This document shows positions 1 to 5,863 of a DNA stretch of 22,829 bases, piece after piece. Source of the DNA: a bacterium (GTDB lineage: Bacteria > Bacteroidota > Bacteroidia > Cytophagales > Thermonemataceae); contig JANYGM010000323.1 of NCBI GenBank assembly GCA_025362415.1, positions 1-22,829 on the forward strand, read 5' to 3'. Each line of letters opens with the position of its first letter. Position 1 is the stretch's first letter. The notes beneath the pieces are model-generated. The model saw only the letters and a list, made by a program, of their open reading frames with translations, did not search any database and was not told the origin of the DNA. A program made the translations under genes and the position numbers.

Positions 1-111
1 AGGTCAGACCTTCGTTGCACTACGGTACAGACCTATTTTACGAATTTTAAACTACCTAAACAGTTACAAATTAACAATGTCGTTATCTAAGTTTAGGGTT
101 ATTATTAGTGA
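1..111. other. Gene-free left edge with partial palindrome
   Basis: No coding region is supported here. The first 34 bases begin AGGTC and end GACCT and contain further short dyads, so they look like an intergenic stem-loop that may continue to the left of the window. The rest is AT-rich and holds nothing I recognise. Confidence 0.3.
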
Positions 112-519
112 TTAGTGTCTAAAAGCATTAGATAGCAAAAAGATAAAAAAGGCAAGACTACCCAAAATAAGAAGCCCAACTATAGCCAAAATAATACCAA
201 GAAGTGTACTTCCAGCAATAATAAACCCAATTCCACCCAATAACAATAAACTACCTATTGTAAGCGTTATAATTGCTAATCTAGTTACACCATCTCCCTT
301 ACTTTTTTGAGGATTTAATGCTTGTTTTTGAAGTTTTTTAAGCGTTTTTTTGATGATAAATTTCTGAATACCATTGATTTTCTTTGGTTTTTTGACATCA
401 GAAATTTCACTTTTAGGCGTGAAATCCTTAGTCTTTATGTTTGAAAACGTGCCTGCATTTGCACTGAGAGAAAATAACATACAAAATGCTATTACTAAAA
501 TAAATATTTTTTTCATCAT
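112..519 (-). CDS. Small exported membrane protein, unknown function
   Basis: The product is 135 residues. It starts with a typical signal peptide (MKKIFILVIAFCML, cleavage likely after SANA, about residue 22). A Lys-rich segment follows (about 23-75, with KKTLKKLQKQ), and the C-terminal half has two closely spaced hydrophobic helices rich in Gly, Leu and Ile (about 80-130). This layout recurs in small uncharacterised Bacteroidota inner-membrane proteins. Translation could start at either of two adjacent Met codons; the second gives the more usual MKK start. It stands alone, divergent from hslU. No catalytic motif is visible and the function is not known. Confidence 0.6.
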   Translation of the reverse strand: MMKKIFILVIAFCMLFSLSANAGTFSNIKTKDFTPKSEISDVKKPKKINGIQKFIIKKTLKKLQKQALNPQKSKGDGVTRLAIITLTIGSLLLLGGIGFIIAGSTLLGIILAIVGLLILGSLAFFIFLLSNAFRH

Positions 520-788
520 TTAAAGTTTTTTTGAAATTTGTCATTAAAATACAAAAAACTGATTACCCATATTTTGCACTCATTCACAATTTATAATTCC
601 TTACAAACATACTAAAAAAATCTTAAATATTTAAGTTTTAGAAAGAATTACTACATTTTTTCGTAAATTTACATTCCAAAACAACATTTTAATAAAAACG
701 AGTGTTTAGAAAGAAGCAGTTAGAATAGTTTGTGTATTTCAATTCACAATTCACAATTCACAATTAAAAATTCACAATTAAGAAAGAA
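520..788. other. Divergent intergenic region upstream of hslU
   Basis: AT-rich spacer between the divergent small membrane protein gene and hslU. TAAATTTA at 664-671 resembles the Bacteroidota -7 element (TAnnTTTG) with its last base changed, but no TTG is seen at the right distance, so an hslU promoter here is only possible. The 3' end (741-779) is a run of AATTCAC heptamers ending about 10 bases before the hslU start codon. Confidence 0.3.
741..779 (+). repeat. AATTCAC heptamer repeat upstream of hslU
   Basis: Three to four tandem 7-bp units (AATTCAC), then a spacer and one more unit. This is a member of a dispersed family also found at 5791-5859, 7331-7361, 9531-9565, 9711-9752, 14817-14852, 14921-14969 and 22304-22319. 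Here it ends just before the hslU start codon, so it would lie in the 5' leader. Confidence 0.7.
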
Positions 789-2207
789 ATGAGCAAAGAC
801 CTCACCCCGCAACAGATTGTTGCAGAACTTGATAAATACATCATTGGACAAAAAGATGCAAAGAAAAATGTCGCTATTGCCTTACGCAACCGTTGGAGAC
901 GAATGAACAGCCCATCAGATATTCAAAATGAGATAGTTCCTAATAATATTTTGATGATTGGCGCAACTGGAGTAGGGAAAACAGAAATTGCTCGTCGCCT
1001 AGCAAAACTGGCAAATGCGCCTTTTGTGAAAGTAGAAGCTACTAAATTTACAGAAATTGGCTATGTGGGGCGTGATGTGGAAAGTATGGTAAGGGATTTG
1101 GCAGAGCAAGCTGTTACTATGGTCAAAACCCAAAAACAAGAAATTGTAAAGGTAAAAGCAGCAGAAGCAGTTGAAGAAATTATCCTTAATGCGCTTATTC
1201 CGCCCATACAATTTTCTCAAAATCAGCAAAATAATAATGAAAGCAATTACAATAATAATGATTTGGGCTTTCAAATAAATGCTAGTAAAGATGATGAAGA
1301 GCTTAATCAACGCACTAGGGAGCGTTTTCGTGAGAAAATTCGTAGTGGTGAGATGGACGACAGAAAAATTGAGATTGATGTAAAACAAAGTGGCGTTTCT
1401 GGAGTGGGCGTAATGGCACCTGGTATGGACGAAATGTCTATGGTTGGCATTCAAGAGATGCTGGGAGGGCTTATTCCTTCAAAATCAAAGAAAAGAAAAG
1501 TTACAATAGGAGAGGCAAAAAAGATTTTGTTGGAAGATGAAGCATCAAAACTTATTGATATGGACGAAGTAAAAGAAGAAGCACTACAATTAGCCGCAAA
1601 TTCTGGAATTATTTTTATTGATGAAATAGACAAAGTAGCAAGCAGAGGTAATAATTCTGGTGGAGAAGTAAGTCGTGAGGGTGTACAAAGAGACCTTTTG
1701 CCTATTGTGGAAGGTAGCGCAGTAAGTACCAAATATGGTATTTTGAAAACTGATCATATTTTGTTTATTGCTGCTGGTGCATTTCATTTTTCTAAGCCGT
1801 CTGACCTTATTCCAGAGTTGCAGGGGCGTTTTCCTATCCGTGTGGAGCTACAAAGCCTTACAAAAGATGATTTTTATCATATCCTCAAAGAACCTAAAAA
1901 TGCTCTTACAAGACAATATGAAGCTCTTTTAAAATCAGAAGAAGTAGAGCTTACCTTCCAAGATGATGCACTAGAAAAAATTGCAGAAATTGCATTTTAT
2001 ATCAATTCTGAAGCTGAAAATATTGGCGCAAGACGCTTACAAACCGTTATGAGTCATCTTTTGAATGAATTTCTGTTTGATATTCCTGATAAAATTGGCG
2101 CAAACGCAAAAATTGTGGTCAATAAAGAACTAGTAGAAGAAAGATTGGGTGAGTTGGTGGCAAACGTCAATACCAACCAAAGAAAAGGGATTGGTTTTAT
2201 TATTTAG
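789..2207 (+). CDS. hslU: HslU, ATPase subunit of the HslUV (ClpYQ) protease
   Basis: HslU is the AAA+ unfoldase that feeds substrates to the HslV peptidase in the cytoplasm. The 472 residues show TPQQIVAELDKYIIGQ at the N-terminus, Walker A GATGVGKTE near residue 60, the substrate-gripping pore loop GYVG near 93, a variable I-domain (about 110-245) rich in Asn and Gln, Walker B IIFIDEIDK near 278, and the AAA+ motifs GAFHFSKPSDLIPELQGRFP and GARRL. Length is normal for the family. No hslV is adjacent. The C-terminal end reads KGIGFII instead of the usual LSRYIL/LSRFIL-type tail that docks into HslV, while remaining hydrophobic at the tip. A stem-loop follows the stop codon. Confidence 0.97.
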   Translation: MSKDLTPQQIVAELDKYIIGQKDAKKNVAIALRNRWRRMNSPSDIQNEIVPNNILMIGATGVGKTEIARRLAKLANAPFVKVEATKFTEIGYVGRDVESMVRDLAEQAVTMVKTQKQEIVKVKAAEAVEEIILNALIPPIQFSQNQQNNNESNYNNNDLGFQINASKDDEELNQRTRERFREKIRSGEMDDRKIEIDVKQSGVSGVGVMAPGMDEMSMVGIQEMLGGLIPSKSKKRKVTIGEAKKILLEDEASKLIDMDEVKEEALQLAANSGIIFIDEIDKVASRGNNSGGEVSREGVQRDLLPIVEGSAVSTKYGILKTDHILFIAAGAFHFSKPSDLIPELQGRFPIRVELQSLTKDDFYHILKEPKNALTRQYEALLKSEEVELTFQDDALEKIAEIAFYINSEAENIGARRLQTVMSHLLNEFLFDIPDKIGANAKIVVNKELVEERLGELVANVNTNQRKGIGFII

Positions 2208-2211
2208 GGCG

Positions 2212-2249
2212 TTTTTTGTTGTCAGGTGGAAACACCTGACAACAAAAAA
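2212..2249. terminator. 17-bp perfect stem with GAAA loop after hslU
   Basis: Arms 2212-2228 and 2233-2249 are perfectly complementary (core GTCAGGTG / CACCTGAC) around a GAAA tetraloop, five bases after the hslU stop codon. The T-run is on the 5' arm and the A-run on the 3' arm, the reverse of a classical intrinsic terminator. It may act as an RNA-stabilising or processing hairpin rather than a terminator. Confidence 0.5.
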
Positions 2250-2276
2250 GGCATACCAACAACAGCGCAAAAAGTC

Positions 2277-2293
2277 ACTAGGCAGAGCCTAGT
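2277..2293 (+). repeat. Small stem-loop, AGA loop (dispersed family)
   Basis: ACTAGGC / GCCTAGT, 7-bp arms around an AGA loop. A relative lies at 5729-5743 downstream of dnaX (TAGGCA-AGA-TGCCTA), with similar bases continuing 3' of the hairpin in both copies. A weaker relative is inside the REP cluster near 8742. Confidence 0.4.
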
Positions 2294-2357
2294 AATGAGT
2301 TGTAAATAAAATCCTAATTTTGTATTTCTTAGTGCCTGCTTAGTGTGTATTTCTTTT

Positions 2358-2408
2358 GCCTGTGGTGTCAGAAGTGCCTGTGGTGTCAGAAGTTTCCTTC
2401 TGACACCA
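2358..2408. repeat. 18-bp direct repeat ending in a 12-bp hairpin
   Basis: An 18-bp unit beginning GCCTGTGGTGTCAGAAG occurs twice in tandem (2358-2375, 2376-2393). The second copy pairs with CTTCTGACACCA (2397-2408) to form a 12-bp stem with loop TTTC, which is GAAA on the minus strand. The stem core resembles that at 2212-2249. Confidence 0.55.
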
Positions 2409-2486
2409 AGACACGCCAAACAATGTATTTAGACACTTATACGAGTTTGCTAGGCGGTTTTTGGTGGCAGGTAGAAAAAATTAGGT

Positions 2487-3023
2487 TTATGCGTTATTGG
2501 AGATTTCATAGATAGGCATAGAATTCCCTTTTATCAACTCCAAAAAATAAAGCAAGTTTTGAGTATCTATAACCCCAACAGGTTGAGGCTCATAAGCTCT
2601 TTCATTATCAATAATTCCGTAGTAAGTGCTTTGATTTTTTTCAACGAGAAAAAAATGTGAAAATACAACTTTCTCCCCATCTTCTATAATAAGTTTATAG
2701 GATTGTAAAGTATTTGCTAATAAAAAACTCTGTATCTCATCTATAAAGTATTGAATTGCTGAATGCCTATCCTTTTTTTTAGAATAAAAGGCTAAAGTAC
2801 TAACATCAATAGTTGCACAATCTTTATAATCTCCAAAATCAATAGAATTTCCCACAACATATTTCTCATTTAAAACTATCACATATTTCTCCCTTTGTGG
2901 TTGTATTTTAAGTATTCCGTTTATATAAAAATTAAAATCCAATTCTTCTAAATACTTATCATCCAAATCCAATAATTGAGATTCTATAACTATCTTATTA
3001 GCATATCTTGAAATGTTGTACAT
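2487..3023 (-). CDS. Unknown 178-aa protein, possible immunity gene
   Basis: A soluble acidic-to-neutral protein of 178 residues without signal peptide or membrane segment; I recognise no family. It alternates short strand-like segments with charged stretches (for example EKYVIVLNEKYVVG and IQSFLLANTLQSYKLIIEDGEKVVFSHFFLVEK). The ATG lies four bases after the stop codon of a broken upstream reading frame (3028-3138) on the same strand. A small unknown gene tightly behind the 3' end of a larger gene is the usual layout of an immunity gene behind a polymorphic toxin. The immunity role is inference from context; the coding call rests on length and normal composition. Confidence 0.6.
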   Translation of the reverse strand: MYNISRYANKIVIESQLLDLDDKYLEELDFNFYINGILKIQPQREKYVIVLNEKYVVGNSIDFGDYKDCATIDVSTLAFYSKKKDRHSAIQYFIDEIQSFLLANTLQSYKLIIEDGEKVVFSHFFLVEKNQSTYYGIIDNERAYEPQPVGVIDTQNLLYFLELIKGNSMPIYEISNNA

Positions 3024-3027
3024 AATT

Positions 3028-3138
3028 TTAAAATTTTGGAAAAACAGTATAAATCCAAGTAGGCATAATGACAGGATTACTTTGAACTCTTTGCCCAGTG
3101 TAAAACCAAACTTGTTGATTATTACTTAGATTTTTTGC
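3028..3138 (-). pseudogene. 3' remnant of a broken gene (toxin C-terminus?)
   Basis: Reading the minus strand gives 36 open codons ending FPKF-stop, with protein-like content such as QQVWFYTGQRVQ and MPTWIYTVFP and no plausible start. At its 5' end the frame runs into a 12-bp-stem palindrome (3139-3175), beyond which the translation becomes meaningless. It looks like the surviving tail of a longer gene whose upstream part was lost or replaced at the palindrome. Its tight spacing to the following 178-aa gene suggests the two once formed an operon. The identity of the original protein is unknown. Confidence 0.4.
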
Positions 3139-3175
3139 CGTTGTGGGTGTTCTAGCGTTAGCGACACCCACAACG
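3139..3175. repeat. Palindrome, 12-bp arms, at a gene break
   Basis: Arms 3139-3150 (CGTTGTGGGTGT) and 3164-3175 are perfectly complementary around a 13-base loop that contains the dyad CTAGCGTTAGCG. It sits at the truncation point of the upstream gene remnant and between two minus-strand units, so it may also act as a transcription terminator. Confidence 0.55.
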
Positions 3176-3201
3176 AATGAAAAAACATAGTGAAAATATT
3201 T

Positions 3202-3363
3202 CTATTTTTCTTGATTTTCAATTTTGGGTAATCCAATTCTTTTTAATACATCATTAGCTTTTGCCAACTTTTCAGGGAACAAATTTTGCCCTTTGTATTT
3301 CTCTAAAGATTTGTTAATTACCACAATGGGCGTTTTCCTATTTTTTAATTCTTGAATTGTCAT
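3202..3363 (-). CDS. Small 53-aa protein paired with DUF6934-like gene
   Basis: Starts MTIQELKNRKTPIVVINKS and ends IENQEK; it has 53 residues and is rich in Lys, Leu and Ile, with no membrane segment. It begins 12 bases after the stop of the DUF6934-like gene on the same strand, so the two are almost certainly cotranscribed from the promoter at 3842-3872. The size and position would suit an antitoxin or other small partner, but no known DNA-binding motif is evident. The function is not known. The coding call rests on the ATG, the tight spacing and the protein-like composition. Confidence 0.5.
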   Translation of the reverse strand: MTIQELKNRKTPIVVINKSLEKYKGQNLFPEKLAKANDVLKRIGLPKIENQEK

Positions 3364-3375
3364 AATATTAAAGTT

Positions 3376-3822
3376 TTAGTATTTTTTTCTTTGTACTGCA
3401 TAACCTTCAAAATCTTTATCTCCTTCAAAAGGCAACCAATCATCTCCAAATTCACAAAAAATATAGAATTCTTTTTCTACTTCACTAAAGTATTTGTTGA
3501 TTCCCATTCTGTAAAGCCTTGTTCTTGATGGTGTACTCCCACTAGCATAAACCCAAGATTCTGGATATTTGTTTGTAAATACAAGTATTGCAGAAACTAT
3601 GGTTGATAAAACTTTCTCCATATCATCATTATTTGATACTATTTTATCATTGATTTTTCCAGTTTCTTCATCTTTATCTCCAAAAGCTAAATTATAAAAA
3701 TCTTTTAAATTTGTTTCAGCAAAAATAATCAATTTAGGGATTTTTCCTTTTGGTCCTTCACTTGTAAACTCAAAAATAGTTAAATCTGCGTCTGCATTCA
3801 GCTTATATTTTGGTAAATTCAT
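3376..3822 (-). CDS. DUF6934-like protein
   Basis: The 148 residues match my recollection of the Bacteroidota DUF6934 family: start MNLPKYKLN, then FEFTSEGPKGKIPK, YNLAFGDKDEETG, the segment SNNDDMEKVLSTIVSAILVF, and the conserved SGSTPSRTRLYRMGI-type region (here GSTPSRTRLYRMGI at about 95-108), ending in a Trp/Phe-rich C-terminus. The family has no established biochemical role and is scattered on accessory DNA, often beside a small gene, as here. A strong promoter lies 20 bases upstream, giving a leader of only about 13 bases. Family assignment is from memory of motifs and was not searched. Confidence 0.65.
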   Translation of the reverse strand: MNLPKYKLNADADLTIFEFTSEGPKGKIPKLIIFAETNLKDFYNLAFGDKDEETGKINDKIVSNNDDMEKVLSTIVSAILVFTNKYPESWVYASGSTPSRTRLYRMGINKYFSEVEKEFYIFCEFGDDWLPFEGDKDFEGYAVQRKKY

Positions 3823-3841
3823 ATTTTTTTTAGATTCAATA

Positions 3842-3872
3842 CAAATTTACAATATTTTCATCACAGTTACAA
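3842..3872 (-). promoter_or_regulatory. Bacteroidota-type promoter of DUF6934-like operon
   Basis: On the minus strand, TTG (3870-3872) is followed by 20 bases and TAAATTTG (3842-3849), an exact match to the TTG / TAnnTTTG consensus used by the primary sigma factor of Bacteroidota. Transcription would start about 13 bases before the ATG at 3822. Confidence 0.7.
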
Positions 3873-3942
3873 AATATTTCTATTTTCCTTGATTTTTTTG
3901 GTGAAATTCACTTAATTTTTCTCCAAATCTCCAAAAAAATAC

Positions 3943-3950
3943 TAAATTTG
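3943..3950 (+). promoter_or_regulatory. Candidate -7 element directly before dnaX
   Basis: TAAATTTG ends three bases before the dnaX ATG at 3954. No TTG is found 19-21 bases upstream, only a T-run. If used, transcription would begin at or just inside the start codon, giving a leaderless message. Confidence 0.35.
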
Positions 3951-3953
3951 TGT

Positions 3954-5648
3954 ATGGAAAATTTCGTTGTTTCTGCTCGTAAATACCGCCCAGCTACTTT
4001 TGATACAGTTGTGGGGCAAGAGCATATCACGACTACACTCAAAAATGCTATCCAAAACAATCATTTGGCGCAGGCATTTTTGTTTTGTGGTCCTCGTGGC
4101 GTGGGTAAGACTACTTGCGCCCGTATTTTGGCTAAAACTATCAACTGTCTTTCGCTCACCAGCGAGGGAGAGGCGTGTGGCGAGTGCAGTTCTTGTACGG
4201 CATTTCAAAATAACGCATCTCTGAATATTTATGAGCTAGATGCTGCCTCTAATAACTCTGTGGAGGATATTCGTAGTCTTGTGGAGCAAGTCCGCTATCC
4301 TCCGCAACTAGGAAAATATAAAATTTATATCATAGATGAGGTGCATATGCTTTCAAATGCAGCTTTTAACGCCTTTTTGAGGACGTTGGAAGAGCCGCCA
4401 AGTTATGCCATTTTTATTTTAGCGACCACAGAACGCTACAAAGTCATTCCGACTATACAATCTCGTTGTCAGATTTTTGATTTTAATAGGATTCAAGTCA
4501 ATGATATTGCGGCACATCTTGCCAAAATTGCAACTGCTGAAAACATCAATGCAGAGGCAGAAGCACTCCGACTTATTGCCCAAAAAGCAGATGGAGGACT
4601 TAGAGATGCCCTTTCTATGTTTGATTTGATTGTTACTTTTTCTTCTAATAATGCTATTTCGTATGCAAAAACAATAGAAAATTTGCATATTTTGGATTAT
4701 GATTATTATTTTAAGATAACAGATGCCTTAATGGCAGAAGATGTGGCAAATAGTTACTTGATTTTCAATGAAATACTAAAAAAAGGTTTTGATGGTCATT
4801 TGTTTACGGTGGGGCTTTGCGAGCATTTGCGCAATCTGCTTGTATGTAAAGATGCCAGCACAATAACACTTTTGGAAGTTTCAAAAGACGTGCAGGATAG
4901 GTATTTGCAACAGTCCAAAACAGCTACAATGAGTTTTCTTATTTCTGCTATGAATATTGTTGGTTTGTGTGATATTCAATACAAATCCAGCAAGAATCAA
5001 CGCTTACATGTGGAGCTTTCTTTGCTCAAAATGGCGCATATCAATAAAGCAATCAATTTGGCACGTTTAGCACAAGAGGAAATTACCGTAAAAAAGCGTA
5101 ATGCCGTAGCTGCCCTCAATGGTGCAGTTACGGCACAAAATAATACAAATAATACTTCAAATGCTACTTTAAAGCCTGTTTTTAAGAAAACTATTAATGT
5201 TCCTTCTCACAATGAAATGGTAGAAGAAATCAAAAATCCGCCACAAGAGATAAAGGAAATCTTAAAAGAAATTCAGAAAATTGGTACAAGAGAACAAAAT
5301 TTTACTTCAAATGATATTCAGAATGCCCTGCAAAGGCTTATTAAGGAAAGAGAAAAGTTTTCGCAAGAACAAATTATCCTTAATTCAAAAACGAAAATCA
5401 AAGAAAATGTAATTACTTTTTTGATAGTAAGTAATTTGTTGATGCTTACTTTTAATGCTTCTAGGAATGAATGGACAGCATTTTTAAGAGAAGTTTTGCA
5501 AAATGATACTATTTTGATGCAGGCAGAACTTGCAGAAGTAATAGAAGAAGTAAAAATAAGTGTAACAGATAAAGTAGCCCTGTTTACAGAAAAATACCCG
5601 CTTTTAGCAGAATTGCGTATGCGTTTGGGGCTAGAACTGGATAATTAG
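3954..5648 (+). CDS. dnaX: DnaX, DNA polymerase III clamp-loader tau/gamma subunit
   Basis: The product is 564 residues, the AAA+ motor that loads the sliding clamp. The start MENFVVSARKYRPATFDTVVGQ is typical of Bacteroidota DnaX; a TTG two codons earlier is less likely. Visible are Walker A GPRGVGKTT (46-54), the zinc-binding Cys cluster CGECSSC, Walker B and sensor 1 (YIIDEVHML, ILATTE), the arginine-finger segment SRC, and domain III ending around residue 370. A low-complexity linker (Asn, Thr, Lys, Glu) and a C-terminal tau-like region follow. At codons 380-381 a slippery A AAA AAG with a hairpin behind it predicts a second, gamma-like product of 382 residues. The gene stands between unrelated minus-strand genes. 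Confidence 0.97.
   Translation: MENFVVSARKYRPATFDTVVGQEHITTTLKNAIQNNHLAQAFLFCGPRGVGKTTCARILAKTINCLSLTSEGEACGECSSCTAFQNNASLNIYELDAASNNSVEDIRSLVEQVRYPPQLGKYKIYIIDEVHMLSNAAFNAFLRTLEEPPSYAIFILATTERYKVIPTIQSRCQIFDFNRIQVNDIAAHLAKIATAENINAEAEALRLIAQKADGGLRDALSMFDLIVTFSSNNAISYAKTIENLHILDYDYYFKITDALMAEDVANSYLIFNEILKKGFDGHLFTVGLCEHLRNLLVCKDASTITLLEVSKDVQDRYLQQSKTATMSFLISAMNIVGLCDIQYKSSKNQRLHVELSLLKMAHINKAINLARLAQEEITVKKRNAVAALNGAVTAQNNTNNTSNATLKPVFKKTINVPSHNEMVEEIKNPPQEIKEILKEIQKIGTREQNFTSNDIQNALQRLIKEREKFSQEQIILNSKTKIKENVITFLIVSNLLMLTFNASRNEWTAFLREVLQNDTILMQAELAEVIEEVKISVTDKVALFTEKYPLLAELRMRLGLELDN
5074..5135 (+). promoter_or_regulatory. Programmed -1 frameshift signal in dnaX
   Basis: Four elements occur in order. 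A Shine-Dalgarno-like AAGAGGA lies at 5074-5080. The slippery heptamer A AAA AAG (5090-5096) is in the zero frame, read as Val-Lys-Lys. After a five-base spacer comes a stem of 12 bp (5102-5113 with 5124-5135, one G-U pair) and a 10-base loop. After a -1 slip the next codons are GCG and TAA (5099-5101), so translation stops after one residue. The heptamer, spacing and immediate stop match the E. coli dnaX recoding site, which makes gamma. The site falls just after the clamp-loader core, where gamma should end. Confidence 0.78.
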
Positions 5649-5728
5649 TGAAGAGGTACGAAGTAAGAGGTACGAAGTAGGAATATAAAAAGGCTTATAG
5701 TTTTTACGAAAGTGCTATTTTGCTAATT

Positions 5729-5760
5729 TAGGCAAGATGCCTAGTTATAGTCGTAACTAG
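5729..5760 (+). repeat. Two overlapping hairpins downstream of dnaX
   Basis: TAGGCA / TGCCTA around an AGA loop (5729-5743), overlapping CTAGTTA / TAACTAG (5741-5747 with 5754-5760). The two are mutually exclusive folds. The first matches the stem-loop at 2277-2293 after hslU, also in a 3' flank of a plus-strand gene. Confidence 0.4.
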
Positions 5761-5790
5761 CCAAGAGGCAAGCGACAGAACACGTTGTAT

Positions 5791-5859
5791 TCATTCACAA
5801 TTCACAATTCACAATTCACAATTCCTAATTCCTAATTCCTAATTCCTAATTCCTAATTC
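5791..5859 (+). repeat. Heptamer tract, AATTCAC then AATTCCT units
   Basis: About nine tandem 7-bp units. The first half is AATTCAC and the second half is the variant AATTCCT, preceded by TTGTATTCATTCAC. The switch from one variant to the other inside one array suggests expansion by slippage or unequal exchange. It abuts the stop codon of the barrel gene. Confidence 0.75.
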
Positions 5860-5863
5860 AAAA

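Larger units (their letters stand above)
2208..2486. other. Gene-free spacer with several stem-loops
   Basis: This stretch between hslU and the minus-strand accessory genes holds three hairpins (2212-2249, 2277-2293, 2381-2408) and an 18-bp direct repeat (2358-2375 and 2376-2393). The reading frames that cross it follow the repeats and have no family resemblance. I see no gene in it. Confidence 0.6.
5649..5863. other. Intergenic spacer between convergent dnaX and barrel gene
   Basis: Contains a 14-bp unit AAGAGGTACGAAGT twice in tandem from about 5653, a nested hairpin region at 5729-5760, and a long heptamer tract at 5791-5859 that runs up to the stop codon of the minus-strand gene. No gene is visible. 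Confidence 0.5.

Noticed and set aside
741..779. CRISPR-like array suggested by short regular repeats
   Set aside because: The units are only 7 bp with no spacers, and no cas genes are in the window.
2423..2515. Short plus-strand frame beginning MYLDTYTSLLGGFWW
   Set aside because: Only about 30 codons, overlaps the end of the minus-strand 178-aa gene, and has no supporting start signal.
4775..4789. Run of seven A in dnaX (CTA AAA AAA GGT), also a possible slippery site
   Set aside because: A -1 slip would stop translation near residue 279, in the middle of the clamp-loader collar, and I saw no downstream hairpin. The site at 5090 fits far better.
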